Source of the DNA: SCN-70-22 sp046327755
Lineage (GTDB): Bacteria; Gemmatimonadota; Gemmatimonadetes; Gemmatimonadales; Gemmatimonadaceae
Reading direction: 5' to 3'
Assembly (NCBI GenBank): GCA_046327755.1
Contig: JAXLXW010000009.1
Location: forward strand, 1-64,000
DNA length: 64,000 nt
Part shown: piece after piece, positions 35,586 through 44,535 of the stretch
Layout of the letters: each line of letters begins with the position of its first letter
Position numbering within the stretch: position 1 is the first letter of the stretch
The notes under the pieces: model-generated
Told to the model about the DNA's origin: nothing
Database searches by the model: none
Seen by the model: the letters and a program-made list of their open reading frames with translations, nothing else
Program-made: the position numbers and the translations under genes

Positions 35586-36167
35586 ATGCGTGCCGTCGCT
35601 TCCACCCGCCGCCTGTTCGCCGCCATGACACTCATTGTCGCCACCGCCCTCGCCGCCTGCGGCGGCGACGCCAACGCCGCCACCGACCCGGACGGCGGCA
35701 CCAACGGGAACGGCGGAGGGAGCGGCGCCGCCTTCCCCACGGAACTGGTCGGGACCTGGGTCTACGGCACCATCTCCCCCACCACCGTGCACGACGCCTA
35801 CTCCGGCGAGTGGATCGACAACGCCTACGGAACTGCGGTGCTGTTCGACTTCAAGCCCAACGGCACCTACACGCAGTCCGTCCTCATCTCCACGCGCGCC
35901 TACAGCTGCAAGATGCAGGTCTTCGTCTATAACGAAGGACGCGCCGTCGTGGAGGGGAGCGTGATCAAGGTCTATCCCACCAAGGGAAGCATCAAGGCGC
36001 GCGACAACTGCAACGCCGCCAACAACTACGATCGCGCCGACAACATCGCCGCCAAGCAGGGGAACCAGTACGGCTGGACCTTCAAGCTGCACGACGACGG
36101 GAAGACGTACCTCCTGATCGGCGTCAACAACGACATGTCCAACCCGTCGTACTTCCGGAAGTACTGA
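35586..36167 (+). CDS. Putative lipoprotein of unknown function
   Basis: 193 residues from MRAVASTRRL; the frame is open upstream, but this ATG gives a proper lipoprotein signal (TALAACGGD). A glycine/asparagine-rich linker is followed by a compact domain, TELVGTWVYGTISP and FDFKPNGTYTQSV. A central part has two cysteines (SCKMQV, DNCNAAN) and the end reads GKTYLLIGV. The GTW...F..dGtY pattern is that of lipocalin-like small proteins. It is exported; no function is known to me. It starts a run of three small exported proteins. Confidence 0.7.
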   Translation: MRAVASTRRLFAAMTLIVATALAACGGDANAATDPDGGTNGNGGGSGAAFPTELVGTWVYGTISPTTVHDAYSGEWIDNAYGTAVLFDFKPNGTYTQSVLISTRAYSCKMQVFVYNEGRAVVEGSVIKVYPTKGSIKARDNCNAANNYDRADNIAAKQGNQYGWTFKLHDDGKTYLLIGVNNDMSNPSYFRKY

Positions 36168-36335
36168 TGGCGCACCGCGGAGCGCCAGCTGCGCGCGCGA
36201 CGCGCGCGACATGGATCGCGTTAGGTCGAATCACCCATGTCGGTCGCCAGCTGCTCCCGTAGTCTCCTCGCGCACGCCGGCCGGCACACCGGCCGCAGCC
36301 GGCGGCGCGATCACTCTCCATCCACGAGACGCCCG

Positions 36336-36782
36336 ATGTTCACTCGTCACGCCACGCCCTTCCGCCGCATCGCCCAGCTCGCGATGGCGCTCGTCATCCT
36401 CCCCACGGCGGCCTGCTATCACCAGGTCATCGACACCGGGAAGCCCGCCTCGCCCACCGTGATCGACAAGCCGTGGCAGATGTCGTTCATCTACGGCCTC
36501 GTCCCGCCGCCGGAACTCAACGTCGCGCAGCAGTGCCCGGGGGGCGTCGCCAAGGTCGAAACGCAGCACTCCTTCCTCAACGGCCTCGTGGCCGGCCTCA
36601 CCTTCGGCATCCTCACGCCGATGCAGGTGACGGTGACGTGCGCCGCGACGGGACGCGCCGCGGTCGACACCAACGCCCCGAAGATCGGCGCTGGCAGCAC
36701 GAGCACCGAGCGCGCGCAGGCCCTCGAGCAGGCCATCGAACAGTCGAACGAATCCGGCAAGGCCGTGTTGCTGCAGTTCTAG
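36336..36782 (+). CDS. Bor/Iss-like lipoprotein
   Basis: 148 residues. A lipoprotein signal ends LPTAACYHQ. The core follows the Bor-family pattern: a hydrophobic FIYGLVPP strand, then CPGGVAKVETQHSFLNGLVAG and LTFGILTPMQVTVTCA. Lambda Bor and its Iss relatives are outer-membrane lipoproteins linked to serum survival. Here the protein is longer at the C-terminus by ~45 residues (STSTERAQALEQAIEQ), a likely helix. In a soil-type organism an envelope-maintenance role is more likely than serum resistance. It lies between two other exported-protein genes. Confidence 0.7.
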   Translation: MFTRHATPFRRIAQLAMALVILPTAACYHQVIDTGKPASPTVIDKPWQMSFIYGLVPPPELNVAQQCPGGVAKVETQHSFLNGLVAGLTFGILTPMQVTVTCAATGRAAVDTNAPKIGAGSTSTERAQALEQAIEQSNESGKAVLLQF

Positions 36783-36838
36783 CGCCGCGCCCTGCCCAGA
36801 CTACCTTCTCCTCCCATCCACACTCGGGCACTCTCCCC

Positions 36839-37822
36839 ATGCGTTCCTATCCCTGGGCACTCGTGGCGCTGGCGGCGCAGGCCGTCTGGTCGCAGGGCGC
36901 ACACGCGCAGAACGAAGCCGCGCTGCGCGCAGCGTTCGAAGGCAAGCAGGTCACCGTGAAGGTCGACATGCCCGCTACCAGCAAGGGCATCGACGTCTTT
37001 CCGCAGGACCAGATGCCGGTGAACTGGCGCGAGGTCGCCAACCGTATGAAGGAGTACGGGACCGCGCTCAAGCCGGGACAGCAGGTGATGATCACCAAGG
37101 TCGTCGTGAAGAAGGACTCGCACATCGAGTTCCAGCTCGGCGGCGGTGGATGGGGGACGTTCGGCGACCACATGAACTCCTCGTCGTCGGTCTCGGCGAC
37201 CACGGAGAGCGAGTCGTCGGAGGAGAAGGCGCTCAAGGCGCGCATCAAGCAGGCGCAGGGCCCTACCGAGCGAAAGCGACTCGAGAAGGAGCTCAACAAC
37301 GTGCGCACCGCGCGCGAGCGCGAGAACTCGAAGGCCAAGGCCGAGGCGGCCCAGGCCAACGAGGCGCGCGAGGCCAACCTGCGCGTGAAGCGCGCCGAGA
37401 GCGGGTCCCGCTTCAACATCCGCTACAAGAACGGCATCCCGCCGTACTACCTCACCCCCGAAGGGATCGCCGAGGCGCTGGCGCAGTACGTCGAGATCCC
37501 GGGGATCAGGATCGTGGCGTCGGGTGACAAGGCAGCGGCACCGGCGGCGGCGAACGCGCTGACCGCCGGGAGCACGTCGAGCGGCCAGGCGGTGACATCG
37601 ACCACGGCTCCGGCCACGGGGAGCGCGCAGGCAGTCCTCGCCCTCAAGAAGGGGCTGACGGTGGCCGAGGTTGAGGCGCTGCTGGGCCCCGCCAACTCGG
37701 CGAACGAGGTGAAGGAGGGGTCGATGACGGTGATGAAGCGCGTCTATAAGGTGGACGGGAAGAAGATCGCCGCTTCGTTCGTGGGTGGGGTGCTGATCGA
37801 CTTCGCAATCACGCCCGAGTAG
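36839..37822 (+). CDS. Exported protein with coiled coil and SmpA/OmlA-like end
   Basis: 327 residues with a signal peptide ending GAHAQ. Residues ~20-105 form a domain with conserved KVDMPATSKGIDVFP. A lysine/glutamate-rich helix follows (ALKARIKQAQGPTERKRLEK), probably a coiled coil, then an alanine/threonine-rich linker. The last ~65 residues (LKKGLTVAEVEALLGPANS, then KRVYKVDGKKIAASFV) match the SmpA/OmlA (BamE-like) fold pattern of GMT..EV..LLG.P. It is probably periplasmic. The exact role is unknown; the BamE-like end could bind partners in the envelope. Confidence 0.65.
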   Translation: MRSYPWALVALAAQAVWSQGAHAQNEAALRAAFEGKQVTVKVDMPATSKGIDVFPQDQMPVNWREVANRMKEYGTALKPGQQVMITKVVVKKDSHIEFQLGGGGWGTFGDHMNSSSSVSATTESESSEEKALKARIKQAQGPTERKRLEKELNNVRTARERENSKAKAEAAQANEAREANLRVKRAESGSRFNIRYKNGIPPYYLTPEGIAEALAQYVEIPGIRIVASGDKAAAPAAANALTAGSTSSGQAVTSTTAPATGSAQAVLALKKGLTVAEVEALLGPANSANEVKEGSMTVMKRVYKVDGKKIAASFVGGVLIDFAITPE

Positions 37823-38034
37823 CGGCAGTGCCCCGGCTGGGGCCTCGGGGTCAGAATGGGGGGCCGATCAGGGGTCAGCGATGGCTCGTTCCGTCGCCGG
37901 CCCCGCCGAACGGGCGGGGAAGCCGTTAGTTTGCGTGGACGCCGGGTGGCCCTCCTGAGGGGGGTCCACCCGGTTGGCATCACCAGACCCGACGCCAGAC
38001 CCGTCGCCCGTCCCAACGGCTCCGAGCACCTCCC

Positions 38035-39765
38035 GTGACCCACGATCCCAACGCTCCCGCCACCCCCGCCTCGCCGGCGCCCGCACCCGCGCCGCGAAGC
38101 AACTTCATCCGCGAGATGGTCGCGGAGGACGTCGCCTCGGGGAAGTTCGGGCGCCCTGTCTGCACGCGCTTCCCCCCCGAGCCCAACGGCTACCTGCACA
38201 TCGGGCATTCCAAGTCGCTCGTCCTCAACTTCGGGCTCGCGCGCGACTTCGGCGGGACGTGCAACCTGCGCTTCGATGACACCAACCCCTTCACCGAAGA
38301 CATCAAGTACGTCAACGCCATCAAGGACGACATCCGATGGCTGGGCTTCGAGTGGGGCAACGAGTTCTACGCCAGCGACTACTTCGAGGCGCTGTACGAC
38401 ATCGCCGTGAAGCTGGTCAAGGAAGGGAAGGCGTACGTCGACTCGCAGAACGAGGAGGAGATCCGCCAGGGGCGCGGGACGGTGACGACGCCGGGGACCG
38501 ACTCTCCGTATCGCACGCGAACGCCTGACGAGAACCTCGACCTGCTGGAACGGATGAGGGCCGGCGAGTTCGAGGACGGGGCACACGTGCTGCGCGCCAG
38601 GATCGACATGGCGCACCCCAACATGATCATGCGCGACCCGCTCCTGCTGCGGATCCGCAAGGCGTCGCACTATCGCCGTGGCGATGCGTGGTGCATCTAC
38701 CCGCTGTACGACTTCGCCCACGGCCTCAGCGACGCGATCGAGGGGATCACCCACTCATTGTGCACGCTGGAATTCAAGGACAACCGGGAGATCTACGACT
38801 GGCTGGTGCGCGAGGCCGGCTTCGAGCGCCCGCCGGAGCAGACGGAGTTTGCCCGCCTGCAGATCGACTACACGGTGATGTCGAAGCGGAAGTTCCTGCG
38901 CCTGGTGAACGAGGGGCACGTCGACGGGTGGGATGATCCACGCATGCCGACGATCGCGGGGCTGCGTCGGCGCGGCGTGACGCCGGAGGCGATCAAGACG
39001 TTCGCCGAGAGCGTGGGCGTCGCACGCAGCGACGCGCGGACCGAGCTCGCCAAGTTCGAGCACGCCATCCGCGACGACCTCAACATGCGCGTCCCGCGCG
39101 TGCTGTGCGTCCTCAAGCCGCTCAAGGTCGTCGTCACGAACTACCCGGACGACCTGGTCGAGGAGCTCGAGGCGCCGTACTACCCGCACGACGTCCCCAA
39201 GGAAGGGTCGCGCACGCTCCCCTTCTCCAAGGAGCTGTGGATCGACCGTGACGACTTCATGGAGGATCCGCCGAAGAAGTTCTTCCGCCTGGCGCCCGGG
39301 CGCGAAGTGCGGCTGCGCTACGGCTACCTCATCACCTGCACCGGGGTCGTGAAGGACTCGTCAGGCAACGTCGTCGAGCTGCATTGCACCTACGATCCGG
39401 CCACCAAGGGGGGCAACGCTCCCGACGGGCGCAAGGTGCAGGGGACGATCCACTGGGTCTCGGCGCGCCACGCGGTGGAGTGCGAGGTACGTCTGTACGA
39501 TCGTCTCTTCACCGTCCCCGACCCGGATGACGTTCCGGAGGGGCAGGACTTCCTCTCGGTGCTGAACCCGCAGTCGCTGGTGGTGGTGCCAACGGCTTAC
39601 ATCGAGCCGAGCACCGCGAAGGACGTGGCGGGCTCGCGCTACCAGTTCGAGCGCACGGGGTATTTCGTGCACGACGCCAACGCGTCGGCAGCGGCAGGCA
39701 AGCCGGTCTACAACCGGACGGTGACGCTGCGCGACAGCTGGGAGAAGGAGAAAGGGAAGGGATAG
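38035..39765 (+). CDS. glnS: Glutaminyl-tRNA synthetase
   Basis: 576 residues, close to the bacterial GlnRS length. It charges tRNA-Gln with glutamine. The class I motifs are present: PEPNGYLHIGHSKS (HIGH at 55-58) and VMSKRKF (KMSKS variant). The GlnRS-specific FDDTNP and WLGFEW follow, then the two C-terminal beta-barrels with the codon-binding region. The GTG start gives an extra ~20-residue Ala/Pro-rich N-terminus before SNFIREMVAEDVASGK, which aligns with the known start. An organism with GlnRS need not make Gln-tRNA only by amidation. The esterase starts 72 bp downstream on the same strand. Confidence 0.97.
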   Translation: MTHDPNAPATPASPAPAPAPRSNFIREMVAEDVASGKFGRPVCTRFPPEPNGYLHIGHSKSLVLNFGLARDFGGTCNLRFDDTNPFTEDIKYVNAIKDDIRWLGFEWGNEFYASDYFEALYDIAVKLVKEGKAYVDSQNEEEIRQGRGTVTTPGTDSPYRTRTPDENLDLLERMRAGEFEDGAHVLRARIDMAHPNMIMRDPLLLRIRKASHYRRGDAWCIYPLYDFAHGLSDAIEGITHSLCTLEFKDNREIYDWLVREAGFERPPEQTEFARLQIDYTVMSKRKFLRLVNEGHVDGWDDPRMPTIAGLRRRGVTPEAIKTFAESVGVARSDARTELAKFEHAIRDDLNMRVPRVLCVLKPLKVVVTNYPDDLVEELEAPYYPHDVPKEGSRTLPFSKELWIDRDDFMEDPPKKFFRLAPGREVRLRYGYLITCTGVVKDSSGNVVELHCTYDPATKGGNAPDGRKVQGTIHWVSARHAVECEVRLYDRLFTVPDPDDVPEGQDFLSVLNPQSLVVVPTAYIEPSTAKDVAGSRYQFERTGYFVHDANASAAAGKPVYNRTVTLRDSWEKEKGKG

Positions 39766-39837
39766 CCGGTGTGACCGATCGGGGGTAACGTGGTGGCGCC
39801 CGCAGTGCCTGCGCCTGCCCACTCGCCCTGCCCGAAC

Positions 39838-40824
39838 ATGCCATCCTTCGCACGTCGCACCACGGTCGCTGCCGGCTTGCTGGCGGCGACCGTTTCGTTA
39901 GGCACCACGACCTGGGCCCAGGGAGCGCCCGCCTTCACCCAGCGCCCCCTCCCAGCCCCCGGCGTCACCTCGTTCACCTTCAAGTCGCCGTCGATGGGGG
40001 AGACCTACGACGTCTCGGTGTGGGTGCCGACGACCTACAAGCCGGAGAGCGGGAAGAGGCTCCCGCTCCTCATCGTGACCGACGGCAACCTGGCGTTCAA
40101 CGCGGCGCTCGACGCGGCGCGCTCGCTGGTGAGCGCAGGCGCCATCGTTCCGCTGGCGGTCGCCAGCATCGGCACGCCCCCCGAAGACGGCGAGCTCGCA
40201 TTCGTGAGGCGGCGCGTCTACGAGTTCTCGCCGCCCAACTGGGACATGAAGGACCCGTTCGGCGCGAGCGTGGCGGCGGGCTGCCAGCAGATCGGGAGCG
40301 CACCGGGACGCTGCACCGGCGGAGCGCCCGCCTTCCTCAAGGTGATCAACGCCGAGTTGATCCCGGGGTTGGCCCAGCGCTTCCCGGTCGACACGACGCA
40401 GCTCGGGCTCTTCGGCGTCTCGGCGGGCGGCTTCTTCGCCTCGTTTGTCATCTTCCAGCCGGAGTCGCGCTTCTCGAAGTACATCCTCTCGTCCCCGGCC
40501 ATGGCGTACGGTGGAGACCTCATCCATCGCATCGAGGACGACTATGCCAAGGGGCACAAGGACCTCAAGGCCGGCATCGCGCTCTCGGCGGGGACGCTGG
40601 AGATGAACGACCCCTACCTCGAAGGAGTGGGGCACATCGTGAGCGGGACGATGCGCTTCGGCGCCGCGCTCTCGTCACGGAAGTATCCCAGCTTGCAACT
40701 GACGACCTACATGCTGGAAGGGCTGGGGCATGGCGACGCGGCCAGCGCCGCCCTGGCGCGAGGGCTGCGATTCCTCTACCCCTCCGGCGCCGCGGACAGC
40801 TTCCAGCTCAAGAAAGAGAAGTGA
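39838..40824 (+). CDS. Exported alpha/beta-hydrolase, putative esterase
   Basis: 328 residues from MPSFARRTTV with a signal peptide ending TTWAQGA. The domain opens GETYDVSVWVPTTYKP, the pattern of the Fes/IroE and esterase D-like group. The nucleophile is S in GVSAGGFFAS and a C-terminal histidine lies in LEGLGHGDA. It probably hydrolyses esters in the periplasm, perhaps of siderophore or acyl type; specificity is not visible. It is followed 65 bp later by the exported DinB gene, perhaps in one unit. Confidence 0.85.
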   Translation: MPSFARRTTVAAGLLAATVSLGTTTWAQGAPAFTQRPLPAPGVTSFTFKSPSMGETYDVSVWVPTTYKPESGKRLPLLIVTDGNLAFNAALDAARSLVSAGAIVPLAVASIGTPPEDGELAFVRRRVYEFSPPNWDMKDPFGASVAAGCQQIGSAPGRCTGGAPAFLKVINAELIPGLAQRFPVDTTQLGLFGVSAGGFFASFVIFQPESRFSKYILSSPAMAYGGDLIHRIEDDYAKGHKDLKAGIALSAGTLEMNDPYLEGVGHIVSGTMRFGAALSSRKYPSLQLTTYMLEGLGHGDAASAALARGLRFLYPSGAADSFQLKKEK

Positions 40825-40889
40825 CGACGCCAGTCGTTACGCGCCTCCCTGCACCTCCCCGCACTTCCCCTCAATTCAATCGCCCCGTC

Positions 40890-41417
40890 ATGCGCCTCCT
40901 CCCTCTCCTTGCCGTAGCCGCCCTCACCGTTGGTGGCGCCTCCGCCGCCAGCGCCCAGATCTCACGCGCCTCGCTCATCGCCGTCGTCGAGAACCACAAG
41001 GCGGCAGCGCTCCGCTACATCGACGTAGCGCCGGACTCGATGCTCGGCTTTCGTCCGACCAAGGGGGTCCGCACCTACGCCGAGCAACTCGAGCATGCGA
41101 CGGTGAGCGATGCGTTCATCGCGCACATCGCCATCACCGGGAACGACAAGGTCCCGGCGTTCGGCGACTCAGCGGTCTTCCTACACAACAAGGCCGCGCT
41201 CCGAAAGGTCGCGATCGCGGCGATGGACCACACGATCGAGTTGCTCAAGGGGGCGAGCGACGCCTCGATGGCGCAGGAGATCACGCAGTTCGGGATCAAG
41301 ATGCCGCGCTACCGCGCCCTGATGGAGCTGCTCGACCACTTCCCGTGGACGCTGGGGCAGGTGGTGCCGTACCTGCGCCTCAACGGGGTGACGCCGCCGG
41401 AGTACTCGCCGTTCTGA
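40890..41417 (+). CDS. Exported DinB-family protein
   Basis: 175 residues with a signal peptide ending SAASAQ, unusual for the mostly cytoplasmic DinB fold. The bundle pattern is clear: SMLGFRPTKGVRTYAEQLEHAT (first histidine) and MDHTIELLKGA. The closing MELLDHFPWTLGQVVPYLRL is typical of periplasmic DinB proteins in this type of genome. A metal site with three histidines is plausible. It follows the esterase on the same strand. Confidence 0.85.
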   Translation: MRLLPLLAVAALTVGGASAASAQISRASLIAVVENHKAAALRYIDVAPDSMLGFRPTKGVRTYAEQLEHATVSDAFIAHIAITGNDKVPAFGDSAVFLHNKAALRKVAIAAMDHTIELLKGASDASMAQEITQFGIKMPRYRALMELLDHFPWTLGQVVPYLRLNGVTPPEYSPF

Positions 41418-41426
41418 TTCGGATAT

Positions 41427-41459
41427 GCGGCGGGCGCGCCGTGGGGCGCGCCGCGCCGC
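41427..41459. terminator. Hairpin between convergent genes
   Basis: A stem of GCGGCG plus GGCGCGCC pairs with GGCGCGCC plus CGCCGC, with a one-base bulge and loop GTGG. It lies between the ends of the DinB and aldehyde dehydrogenase genes. No T-tract follows, so a role in termination is likely only from position. Confidence 0.4.
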
Positions 41460-41481
41460 GAGCAGGTCAGCGGGAGCCGGG

Positions 41482-42918
41482 CTAGGGGTCGAGCCCTAAC
41501 GAGACGTACTGCGTGTCGAGATACTCGGCGATCCCCTGGTGGCCGCCTTCGCGCCCGAGGCCGGAGAACTTCACTCCGCCAAACGGAGCCTGCGGCGTGG
41601 AGGGGACGCCGTCGTTGACGCCGACGATGCCGAAGTCGAGCGCCTCGCTCACGCGAAAGGCGCGCGACAGGTCGCGCGTCCAGACGTAGGCGGCGAGCCC
41701 CGCACTCGTGGCGTTGGCGGCGGCGACCGCCTCGGCGTCCTCGTCGAAGGGGATGACCGGGGCGACGGGGCCGAACGTCTCCTCCTCGAGGATGCGCATC
41801 CCGCGACGCACCCCTCCCAGCACGGTCGGCGAGTAGAAGGTGCGCTCGCCGCGCGCGCCCCCGGTGACGATCGTCGCGCCATGCGCCACGGCATCGGCCA
41901 CGTGAGACTCGACCTTGGCGACCGCTGCGGCATCGACCAACGGCCCTACCTGCGTTGCGGCGTCGAGCGGATCGCCCACGGTGAGGGCGCGCGTCGCCTC
42001 CGCCAGCTGCATCGCGAACGGTTCGACGATCGCACGGTGCACGTAGATGCGGTTCGCACAGACGCACGTCTGTCCCGCGTTGCGGAACTTGGAGGCCACC
42101 ACGTCGCGTACCGCACGCGCGATGTCGGCGTCACCGAAGACGAGGAAGGGCGCGTGTCCCCCGAGCTCGAGCGAGATCCGCTTCATCGTGCGCGACGCCT
42201 GCGCGTAGAGGAGCATCCCCACCTCGGTGCTCCCCGTGAAGGAGAGCTTCCGGATGCGCGCGTCGTCCATGAGGACACCTGACACCGGAACCGGATCTCG
42301 GCACGGCAGCAGCTGCAGCGTTCCGGCCGGCCCGCCCGCTTCCGCCCACAGCTTCGCCAGATGCAACGCCGTCAGCGGCGACTGTTCGGCGGGCTTCACG
42401 ATCATCGTGCACCCCGCCGCCAGCGCGGGCGCCGCCTTCCGCGTGATCATGGCCGCCGGGAAGTTCCACGGCGTGACGGCGTACACCGGGCCAACCGGGC
42501 GCGCGTTGACGAGCAGTCGCTTGTGCGCGAACTGCGACGGGACGGTCTCGCCATGCACGCGAACCGCCTCCGCCGCGTAGTAGCTCACGAAGCCGGCGGC
42601 GTAGCGCGCCTCACCGCGTGCCTCGGTGATGGGCTTCCCCATCTCCCGCGCCATGAGTTCCCCAAGCCACGCCTCGTCGCGGAGGATGAGGTCGTTCCAC
42701 CGCGCGAGGATCGCGGCGCGCTCGTAGGCCGTGGTCCGTCGCCATGATGCGAACGCTTCCACGCTGGCATCGGCCGCGACGCGCGCCTCTTCCTCCCCGC
42801 AGTCCGTCACCGTGGCCACGGTCTCACCGGTGAATGGCGACACGACGTCGAAGCGCCGATCGGTCGCGCACCATCGTCCCGCCACGAAGGCATCTCGCAC
42901 TATCCGGTCATCGGCCAT
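41482..42918 (-). CDS. Aldehyde dehydrogenase, succinate-semialdehyde dehydrogenase type
   Basis: 478 residues from MADDRIVRDA; GGGAG six bases upstream supports this start over two earlier ones. The NAD(P)+-dependent ALDH fold is complete: TPWNFPAAMITRK (cofactor-binding N and K), FTGSTEVG, general base E251 in LELGG, and nucleophile C285 in NAGQTCVCANR. The Q-x-C-x-C arrangement is typical of succinate- and glutarate-semialdehyde dehydrogenases. It starts 17 bp after the decarboxylase stop, so an operon is likely. It could oxidise the aldehyde formed from the decarboxylase's amine, or semialdehydes made by the transaminases nearby. Confidence 0.92.
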   Translation of the reverse strand: MADDRIVRDAFVAGRWCATDRRFDVVSPFTGETVATVTDCGEEEARVAADASVEAFASWRRTTAYERAAILARWNDLILRDEAWLGELMAREMGKPITEARGEARYAAGFVSYYAAEAVRVHGETVPSQFAHKRLLVNARPVGPVYAVTPWNFPAAMITRKAAPALAAGCTMIVKPAEQSPLTALHLAKLWAEAGGPAGTLQLLPCRDPVPVSGVLMDDARIRKLSFTGSTEVGMLLYAQASRTMKRISLELGGHAPFLVFGDADIARAVRDVVASKFRNAGQTCVCANRIYVHRAIVEPFAMQLAEATRALTVGDPLDAATQVGPLVDAAAVAKVESHVADAVAHGATIVTGGARGERTFYSPTVLGGVRRGMRILEEETFGPVAPVIPFDEDAEAVAAANATSAGLAAYVWTRDLSRAFRVSEALDFGIVGVNDGVPSTPQAPFGGVKFSGLGREGGHQGIAEYLDTQYVSLGLDP

Positions 42919-42935
42919 CGATCGCTCCCTGGTGA

Positions 42936-44381
42936 TCATCCTGCCACCACGCACTCCGCCGCACTACCCGACGTCGCCCCCCGCATGATGGACCACAGCC
43001 GCTCCACATGCGCCCGCTCCGTGGTCTCGCTCCCGATGGAGACGCGCACCATCCACCGTCCATCGAGGATGGCCGGCGTGAGGTACGCCTTTCCTGACCG
43101 GTTGATCGCATCGCACCAGCGCTGCGTGTGTGCATCCAACGCCTCGCCGTCCAGCCCCGGCGGCGCATGCCGCACGCACAACGTCTGCAGGGGGACGGGC
43201 GCGAGAAGCGACCACTCGGGCGTCGCGCGCACCTGGGCCGCCAGCCACTGCGCGTTGTCCAGGTCGCGCCGCAACCGATGTTGCAGCTGATGGACCCCCT
43301 GCTCCCGCACGTGGAACCAGAACTTGAGCGCCCGGAAGCGCCGCCCCAGCGGGATCCCCCAGTCGCGGTAGTTGCGCACCTGTTCATCCACCGACGAGCG
43401 CAGGTAGCTGGGATTGGTCGACATCACGCGCACGAGCAGGTCGCGGTCACGCACCAGGTGCATGCTGCAGTCGAAGGCGACGCCCAGCCACTTGTGCACG
43501 TTGACCACCGCCGAGTCGGCGCCTTCGATGCCGTCCCACATCCAACGGCACTCCGGAAGGATCATCGCCGAGCCTCCCATCGCGGCGTCGATGTGGACAA
43601 ACAAGCCGTAGCGTTTCGCCACCTCGACGATGGCGGCCACCGGATCGAGCGCCGTTGAGGTCGTCGTCCCGACGGTCGCCACCACCGCACACGGGGTACG
43701 GCCGGCCGCGAGGTCCTCGGCGATCGCCGTCTCGAGTGCCTCGGCGCGCATCGCGTAGGCATCGTCGCACGGCACATGGCGCACGTAGTCCCGCCCGTAG
43801 CCGGCCATCAACGCCGCCTTGTCCACCGAGGAGTGCGCGTACGACGACGCGTACACGACGAGCGGCTTCTCCACGTCCTGCAAGCCGCCCCGCCCAAGCG
43901 AGAAGTTCGTGGCGCGCTCGCGAGCGCAGATGAGCGCCAGCATCGTCGTCGTCGATGCGGTGTCCTGGATGACGCCGCTCCACGCGTCGGAGAGGCCGAC
44001 CATCTGCCGCAACCAGTCGGTCGCGACTTCTTCCACTTCGGTGAGCGCCGGCGACGATTGCCACGAGAGGCCGAGCACGCCGAGCCCGGTGCTCAGCAGG
44101 TCACCCAGGACGCTGGAGAGCGAGGCGTTGGCCGGGAAGTAGCCGTGGAAGTTGGGATGCTGCCAGAGCGTGAGCCCCGGAACGACGATGCGATCGACGT
44201 CGCGCATCAGCGCCTCGAACGGCTCCCCCTCGTCAGGCGGCGTGGATGGAAGGGCGCGACGGATCTCGCCGGGCGCGGTGCGCGCCATGATGGGAAGCGA
44301 ACCGTCGGCGACGCGCGCGCGATAGTCGGCGAGCCAGTCGATGAGTTGATGCCCGGCGGCGCGGAATTCCTCTGGGGTCAT
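42936..44381 (-). CDS. PLP-dependent group II amino-acid decarboxylase (aromatic type)
   Basis: 481 residues from MTPEEFRAAG, the canonical start of aromatic-L-amino-acid decarboxylases. The domain order is normal: an N-terminal arm with TLWQHPNFHGYFPA, cofactor-binding HIDAAMGG (D265) and Schiff-base lysine K297 in NVHKWLGVAFDCS. LGLSWQSSPALTEVE is also typical. Members decarboxylate tryptophan, tyrosine, phenylalanine or DOPA. The family also contains aromatic aldehyde synthases, so the exact reaction needs testing. It lies upstream of the aldehyde dehydrogenase, giving a plausible route from amino acid through amine (with another enzyme) to acid. A strong terminator separates it from the Rieske gene. 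Confidence 0.92.
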   Translation of the reverse strand: MTPEEFRAAGHQLIDWLADYRARVADGSLPIMARTAPGEIRRALPSTPPDEGEPFEALMRDVDRIVVPGLTLWQHPNFHGYFPANASLSSVLGDLLSTGLGVLGLSWQSSPALTEVEEVATDWLRQMVGLSDAWSGVIQDTASTTTMLALICARERATNFSLGRGGLQDVEKPLVVYASSYAHSSVDKAALMAGYGRDYVRHVPCDDAYAMRAEALETAIAEDLAAGRTPCAVVATVGTTTSTALDPVAAIVEVAKRYGLFVHIDAAMGGSAMILPECRWMWDGIEGADSAVVNVHKWLGVAFDCSMHLVRDRDLLVRVMSTNPSYLRSSVDEQVRNYRDWGIPLGRRFRALKFWFHVREQGVHQLQHRLRRDLDNAQWLAAQVRATPEWSLLAPVPLQTLCVRHAPPGLDGEALDAHTQRWCDAINRSGKAYLTPAILDGRWMVRVSIGSETTERAHVERLWSIMRGATSGSAAECVVAG

Positions 44382-44447
44382 TCGACGGCGAGAGACGAGT
44401 GCACGGTGGTCGACGAACTTCGGCGCCCGCGCGGGCGGGCGCGCCAG

Positions 44448-44481
44448 AAAAGATACGCCGCATCCGGGTGGGATGCGGCGT
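44448..44481 (-). terminator. Intrinsic terminator of the Rieske unit
   Basis: On the minus strand an 11-bp perfect stem, ACGCCGCATCC/GGATGCGGCGT, with a 5-nt loop is followed by ATCTTTTCTGG. It ends transcripts coming from the Rieske gene and isolates the decarboxylase. Confidence 0.8.
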
Positions 44482-44535
44482 TGGGTGAGCGGTCGTCCTC
44501 TGCCATTCGTCGTCCCGACGAATGATGTCGCAGCG

